A stretch of 64,000 bases of DNA from Coniochaeta sp. PMI_546. Its lineage: Eukaryota; Ascomycota; Sordariomycetes; Coniochaetales; Coniochaetaceae. Positions 58,651 through 64,000 of the stretch are shown here, one piece after another (position 1 is the first letter of the stretch; each line of letters begins with the position of its first letter). The DNA is taken from the NCBI GenBank assembly GCA_021432605.1, contig MU271147.1:248001-312000 (forward strand), in the 5' to 3' direction. The notes under the pieces were generated by a model, which worked only from the letters and a program-made list of their open reading frames with translations, had not been told where the DNA came from and ran no database searches. A program made the translations under genes and the position numbers.

Positions 58651-58675
58651 AGTTGCAGTTGCAGTTGCAGTTGCC
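58651..58675. repeat. (CAGTTG)4 hexamer repeat
   Basis: Four tandem CAGTTG units, preceded by a further imperfect unit at 58644. Non-coding microsatellite upstream of the Mid2-like gene. Confidence 0.85.
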
Positions 58676-59226
58676 GGAAAGAAAAATACGAGCCCCACCT
58701 CAAAATTCGAACACGCGGCGCAACCTAAGACCAGCAAAAGGGACCCTGGTCATTTTGTCAACAAGAGAACTTCCATTCGCTTCCCATGTCACCTGCCCGT
58801 CGCCGTGCTCACTCCCTCCTTGTCGTTGCACATCCCATCTCTTCATCCCAACGGTTTGACTTCGTCACCCACACTCGCTTTTTCCCTCGGTTTCCTGGTT
58901 TTACGCATACCTAGTTTCTTGTTTTCATATCCCTCGCTGATCCTCCACAACAACCGCATTCTCCCCTGAAATCGCTCTCTTCCCGCTCGTTTCCCGCCTG
59001 GACCCTTATATTACGGGTCAATATTGGGGGTTCAATATCTGAAACACCAGACACAACCTCGCGAACCAGTCGACACGTTTTCTCTGCTCCGACTCGGCAG
59101 AGCGAGAATCGAACACAGCAGAGATCGAGCTCGATCCATCCCGCGACAATCGGGTATATCGAATCTCGTTTTCAACTTCGTACATATTCCGGCGTATCGC
59201 CTTGCTTCGAGCGATCAAGAGACGCC

Positions 59227-60045
59227 ATGCACGCAACACAGGTCCTGAACGTGCTCGTCGTAGCGCTGTCGACAGTCGGCGCCGCTCAGGCCCTCAAGAT
59301 CGACCCTCTGTACCAAACCTACCATGGCGGTCACCAGGTCGACATCGGGAAAAGGCAGAAGACTGGCGAGCCACAGGCCACAGGGCAGGCGACAAACACA
59401 TCTCCGACCTCCTCAAGCGTTCCCACATCTAGCACATCAGTCCCGACGACCAGTCCGTCTTCGTCATCGGCCGTAACGACGCCCACGTCTTCAAAGCCGC
59501 AGACATCAGACCCGGCACAGACTACACCACCCACATCTAGCACACCCTCGAGCTCGACTCCCTCGTCGACAACCCGTCCTAGCTCCACCACCTCTCAACC
59601 AGCGTCGACCACCTCGACCAGCTCCAGTGATACGGCAGTCAAGACAAGCACGATCACGACAGTCGTCACCACGACCGGGTCCAACGGCCAATCGACAACC
59701 TACACCAGCGAGCAGGTGTCCACCACGACCCCGGACCTGGCCAACACGGGCTCGGGCTCCGGCAACACGGGCATGACGGCGCAGACGCGCAACACCGTCA
59801 TCGGCGTCGTGGTGGGCATCGGCGGCGCCATCGTGCTGGCCGGGATCGCCTTCCTGGCCCTCCGCCTGCACCGCAGGAAGCAGCCCGAGGAGAACGACGG
59901 GCTGATGGAGTACAATAGCGGCTTCGTGGCGGCCGACAAGTCCGAGGTGGCTAGCAGCAACTCCCAGAGCGGCCGGACGCCCTTCCAGAGCACGCTCGAG
60001 TCGTACCACACCCCGACGCAGGTCAACACGGCCTCGAATTTTTAA
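59227..60045 (+). CDS. Mid2-like Ser/Thr-rich single-pass membrane protein, 272 aa
   Basis: An intronless ORF with the architecture of fungal cell-wall stress sensors (Mid2/Mtl type). A signal peptide covers about 1-22 (VLNVLVVALSTVGAAQA). A dibasic KR at 42-43 could be cut by kexin. A heavily Ser/Thr/Pro-rich ectodomain at about 55-170 would be O-mannosylated. One transmembrane helix lies at about 190-213 (TVIGVVVGIGGAIVLAGIAFLALRL), with a basic stop-transfer HRRK. The polar cytoplasmic tail of about 57 residues carries Ser/Thr/Tyr sites. No WSC cysteine domain is present, so it is Mid2-like rather than Wsc-like. Function as a wall-integrity sensor is inferred from architecture only. Confidence 0.82.
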   Translation: MHATQVLNVLVVALSTVGAAQALKIDPLYQTYHGGHQVDIGKRQKTGEPQATGQATNTSPTSSSVPTSSTSVPTTSPSSSSAVTTPTSSKPQTSDPAQTTPPTSSTPSSSTPSSTTRPSSTTSQPASTTSTSSSDTAVKTSTITTVVTTTGSNGQSTTYTSEQVSTTTPDLANTGSGSGNTGMTAQTRNTVIGVVVGIGGAIVLAGIAFLALRLHRRKQPEENDGLMEYNSGFVAADKSEVASSNSQSGRTPFQSTLESYHTPTQVNTASNF

Positions 60046-61072
60046 AAGGGTCTGAACGATAATTCACTGTCGACTGAACTATCCCAAAACACCTTTACAA
60101 TATCCCGCCGCCGCCCTGTGAATAGCTACCAATTTTCTCTAGTGTTCGCCTGTCTTGAGTCTGCCCCTGTCAGCAGACGTCGGAGTTTGAGTTTTACGGA
60201 TCCCTCGTGATCCCCCGGTCGGCATCATCATTTGCGTCCCAAAAGAATCACTAGAAGAAAGTTTTTTTGTTTTCCTCCTTTGCATAGAACTGGAGTGCGG
60301 AATCGTGGCGGGAAGAAACTTGTCCCCGCAGCAATACACCTTTCGTCTATGAGGATGCTGGAGCATGGGAAAGGCACGGCTCAGCTGGTCTAAGCTGAGC
60401 AAAAAGGCCCCTTTGCAAATGGTCTCCCCCTGGGAACACTACGTCGTCGTGGAAATGTGGCATTTTTTCTTCTTCTTTTTTCTTTTGCGTTACGATTTCA
60501 GCAGGACGAAGGGCGGCATGTCGGGCATTAGCGTACGATCTTGTGTAGCTTATGTACCTCCCCCCCACACTTTAGTATTTTAATCAAGATCACCTGAAAA
60601 TAGCTGCGTCTGTCACCCTGCGTCCGTGATTCGAGATCTGGTCAATATCAGTTGGTATCGATCTCTCCCCATTAAAGCAGTGTCGGTTATATGTCGAATG
60701 GGAGAGTTTGGGTAAAGTCACGTGCGGCTTCTTTGGGGGTGGCATAATCAACAGTCTCATTCGCGTTTCACCATCGTCAATCGTCCAGATGAGAAGGTCC
60801 AAGATGCACGTTTCAGCTCTACCACACGGATGTGAGCCAGATGCCTTGACCGTGGCTAGACATGACGGGCTCACTTATTCCGTTCATGGTATGGTAGGTC
60901 GATGTAGGATATCGCACTCGCGATAGTATTCTCCTCTCTGCACTTTATACTCATCTCGCTTTGTTGCTCTCTACACTAATCCGCCGTATCCTGTATCCGG
61001 TCGTATAGACACCCAGTCCATTTTATCACCCTGAACCAAGAAGAGTAAACCTCAAGCGAGGTCTAACTCACA
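60046..61072. other. Intergenic region
   Basis: No supported gene. It holds the 3' flank of the Mid2-like gene, with T-rich stretches near 60250 and 60460, and the promoter of the small secreted protein gene. Confidence 0.5.
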
Positions 61073-61771
61073 ATGAGGCCCGCCTTATTCCCCCTCTATC
61101 TGGCCACCCTGGCAACAGCCGCCGCCGCCATATCCCCGGAAATCAGCGACGACCTGGCCTTCAACCTCGGCCTCCTCCCGCGGCAGACCGTCAACAACCT
61201 GCAGGTCTTCACCGGCGCCCTGGGCGGGGCGGCCGCCCCGGCCATCACGCAGTCGGACGACCCCAAGCAGCCGTTTGAGGTCAACGGGGATAAGTTTGTA
61301 GGTTACCTTACCTTACCCGCCCCTCCTCCACTCTTGCCTGCTCCGGGGGGAAAAAAGAGCAAGACTTATTCGGATGGCTGGGCGGAGGAGAATCATGTGC
61401 AGAGAAGCAAAGCTGACGGGGGTTGATTGGGGCAAAAAATAGAACGACTTCAAGACGGCGGCCAACAGGGCGTGCGACAACCAGCATAACTCGTGCGCGG
61501 ATCTGGCGAATAATAAGACGGGGAAGTTTACTGTTGGGCAGTGTGATCAGCAGTCGAGTGAGTACCTTACTCTTTTCGCTATATCTGGTGCTGGGAGGCA
61601 GACTGTCGGCAGAGTTGGATATGTGGTAGTTCGCTAGAGACTTTGCTGACCGATGTTGCGTTTGGGGGTTGGATAGCCCAGTGCAAGGCGGCCATTGACA
61701 CGGCGACCAAGACGAGCTTCAATGCTTTGTTCAGCTCTACGGCGGAGTTTGACATCTTCTGCGATACCTGA
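61073..61771 (+). CDS. Small secreted cysteine-containing protein, 144 aa
   Basis: Exons are 61073-61297, 61443-61557 and 61677-61771. The introns are 145 nt (phase 0) and 119 nt (splitting the ACC codon of QQSTQCK), rather long for this window. A signal peptide spans about 1-19 (ALFPLYLATLATAAAA). The mature protein begins with a weakly ordered Gly/Ala-rich part. The C-terminal half has the cysteine pattern RACDNQHNSCADLA...GQCDQQSTQCKAA...FDIFC, five Cys in all. This pattern resembles a widespread uncharacterised ascomycete family of small secreted proteins. There is no enzyme motif. It could be a wall-associated or effector-like protein; nothing in the sequence decides. Confidence 0.78.
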
Positions 61772-63804
61772 ATGGATGGTTGGGGTACCTTACTTCCCTG
61801 GGTACCTGGACGGTGCGGCTGGGAGAGAGGAGGAGGGTTACTGCTTTGGATGGACGGGAGTTACGGAGTTTGGGTGTATGAATGGAAATATCAGGAGAAG
61901 GTGCGGCAATGGAGAAACTTGCTGGCTTCAGGCGAGCAACAAGTGAGGGCAGTTGCATTGTTTCCGACGGTCAAAGAGGTATCTAGGCTTGGACCTTCGA
62001 CATACGTGCAATGGAACACGTGGGATATAAGCTGACCACACTGCCTTCACTTACCTATTTATTTCCATTCATATCTTGTTGAGCGTTATGTTTCCATGGC
62101 AGAGTAGACAACTTACCTGGGGTTCAAAGATGTCACGGTGCCCAAGCCTGCGTCCGTGTTCAGCAACATATATTACACTTATTCGGAAACTCATATACTC
62201 CTTGTGTGTATATGTGTAAACTTACGCCGTCAAGTCTTTGGTGTGCACTGCCAAAGTTCATCCCTACGTCACTGACGCTTCTCGTTCCTGAGACCCGGAG
62301 CGGGCCGTGACGCGCTAGGTCCATCGGCTGGGGCGCTGGAATGCAGGGACGAAGCTGGTCTTGAGACACGGTGGAGGAAGCCGGGAACTGGTCTGTTCAC
62401 ATGACAGCGCGTCTGCATCCTCAAGATAAGCACGACGGCAATACTGTCCTCAGCATTTCGTGATACACCAGAGAAGCCTGGAGGCGTCTTTCTCGTCACT
62501 TTGCCAGATTTACGACGAGACGGGTCTACGACATCCGCTAACGAAAAGCCCTAGGGGCCTCCCGAGATGAGGCTCTTTCTAGAAATGTTCCTGGACCCCA
62601 CTTTTACGGTTTAGGGGTTCAGTCAACTCTGAAAAGGTCTGACGCTGGCAGCGGTGGTACAATCTGCCGTATTGTGCAGTTCTGATGACATTGCGAGATA
62701 ATTTGCATCAAATGCTGGCATAAAGGCCTTCCATCTTGTGCACACCCTATTGAGTGCTGCTATGCTCGACAGGTTTGACACTGTAAGGACATAAGTAGAC
62801 ATGATACGTAGAAAACCAGTTGGAAAGGGGGCCGAAAGCTGCCCCGCAAAGTAAAATTGTCCAGTCCCCCCGCGAATCTCACATCCACAGCCAGTGATGG
62901 GACCACTGAGGGAAACGTTTTTTGATGGGCTACCACGGAACCACGGGTTGTCTGTTCTGTTAGCGTGTACTTCCTCTGCAAGTGAGCATTCACTTCAATT
63001 CAAACGTGTGCAAAGTACCTGTCATCAGAGCAGCCAGACACGGCGAAATTGATTGGCCTCTGGCGCGTGGAGCCGACAGGGACGTGTCATTACATCCAAA
63101 TCCCAGAGGACCGTAGAAAGCTGTTCCCAGGCGAAAAGTTCATTAGCTCTAGAATAGCTGCCACTGCGACCCCCCCTTTGCCTGTCCAAGACTGTCCTGT
63201 CCTGTCCTTGGAAGCCTCTTGTCTCTTTCTTGTTCTTCCCTCCCAACAGAGCTTCGTCACAGGCTGTTGGTCTCACTCCGATCCGATGCGCACGTTAATC
63301 CACTTCGATCGGTTCCTTGTCATTTCGTCACTCCTTTAATTCTCTCCCAACCTTTTGTTCCGCGGTGGATTTTGGTTGTTTCGTTTGATGACTTTCGCGC
63401 CTTTCAATTCTCCCGCAGCGTAGAAGGGAAGAACCCTGCAAGGGACCGAGCAGCGTTCCCGGAAACGCGTCGCGACAAGGAAAACAAGCGACCACCTGCA
63501 CATTGTTGCTCAACTATCTCAGGGGGTTTCCAGAACTTACCTATCTTTTTTGCTGGACAACACTGGAGAAGGATCTGAGCGACGCGATTCCATCGAGATA
63601 CAGTGGCGGACGATTTTATAACTCGTCTCCGCTGCTATCATCGAGGTAAGCCGGCATCTACTTATCTCGCTCATGGTCAGTCAGCCGGCCACTTTTGCTG
63701 TTGGATGTCTGTTGCTTTACCCGATTCTCCCACTCCCACTCCCGGCTTCGCTGCTTTGCTAGCTATCTATTTTCCGCTGCTGACCCGAGTCTTGCGCTGC
63801 CCAG
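61772..63804. other. Intergenic region and likely 5' leader of the last gene
   Basis: No supported gene up to about 63.2 kb. The stretch 63.2-63.64 kb is C/T-rich and leader-like. A GTAAGC donor at 63644, a CTGAC branch near 63780 and an acceptor CCCAG ending at 63804 outline a possible 161-nt intron in front of the terminal open frame. Confidence 0.45.
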
Positions 63805-64000
63805 AGTCCCCTTACCACGTCTCCAACCACGTCGGCACCACGCGCTCCTCCCAGTGCATCACCTGCACGGGACGGCTCACGGGAAGATATCCCCATAACC
63901 GTCGATCCCTCCCCGCCGAGATCCCCTGCCCTGTCAAGCGCCTCCACAGCGGACGGTGAAGCTTCGTCCCCCGAGGTTCCACCTCTCCGGGCACCCAGAC
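63805..64000 (+). CDS. Probable N-terminal coding part of a gene cut by the right edge
   Basis: From the acceptor-like CCCAG at 63800-63804, a frame stays open to the window end for 65 codons with strong Ser/Pro/Ala/Thr content (SPLTTSPTTSAPRAPPSAS, then EDIPITVDPSPPRSP). C-rich third positions are typical of disordered N-terminal regions here. A stop lies just upstream in the same frame, inside the putative intron. No ATG occurs in the visible part of this frame, so the start must lie in an upstream exon I could not identify. The two other plus frames close before the edge. The product is unknown. Confidence 0.4.

Larger units (their letters stand above)
57329..59226. other. Intergenic region with short tandem repeats
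   Basis: Carries the 3' flank of the 617-aa protein gene and the promoter plus C/T-rich leader of the Mid2-like gene. It contains two short tandem repeats (58306-58335 and 58651-58675). From about 58800 to the ATG at 59227 the plus strand has no ATG, consistent with a long unstructured leader. Confidence 0.5.

Noticed and set aside
1-64000. Transposons, virus-like elements, CRISPR arrays, rRNA
   Set aside because: No terminal repeats, transposase, integrase or reverse-transcriptase motifs, spaced repeats or rRNA-like sequence were recognised by eye on either strand.

Overview
The window is nuclear DNA of a filamentous ascomycete (Pezizomycotina, most likely a Sordariomycete). The evidence is short introns of about 57-83 nt with GTRNGT-type donors and CTAAC/CTGAC branch sites, C-rich third codon positions, long mostly single-copy intergenic stretches, and typical fungal families: a highly reducing polyketide synthase, a Zn2Cys6 regulator, a GH35 beta-galactosidase, a fungal rhodopsin-like 7TM protein, NmrA-like and SDR dehydrogenases. 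I saw no rRNA, no convincing tRNA, no CRISPR and no recognisable transposon or virus-like element.

Layout. At the left edge lies the 3' three-quarters of a highly reducing PKS (1-5941), cut inside the linker after its missing KS domain. Next come a small hypothetical gene with an ATGA-overlapping upstream ORF (7377-8089), an Mpv17/PMP22-family membrane protein (9098-9884) and cytosolic methionyl-tRNA synthetase (10885-13045). The PKS therefore sits at the edge of, or next to, housekeeping DNA. A Zn2Cys6 regulator (16564-17889) follows, with a long ATG-free spliced leader.

The region 17.9-28.6 kb is gene-poor and holds two minus-strand disordered hypothetical proteins, one of them below a heat-shock-element-like site. 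A compact housekeeping block follows: COX16, YIF1 and SRP101, the last two divergent from a shared 492-bp promoter. SRP101 converges on the secreted beta-galactosidase lacA.

Beyond lacA the content becomes accessory. A kinase-like gene and an APH-type phosphotransferase gene are divergent; the latter needs one frame change. Then come a 7TM rhodopsin-like protein, an SDR whose catalytic lysine is replaced by glutamate, and an NmrA-like protein. A 6.4-kb gene-poor stretch (48.8-55.2 kb) contains coding-like fragments near 49-50.5 kb that I could not assemble. The right part carries a 617-aa disordered probably nuclear protein, a Mid2-like single-pass wall sensor, a small cysteine-containing secreted protein, and at the very edge the likely first coding part of another gene.

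Exon boundaries were worked out by hand from splice signals and reading-frame continuity; family assignments rest on motifs read by eye, not on database searches.
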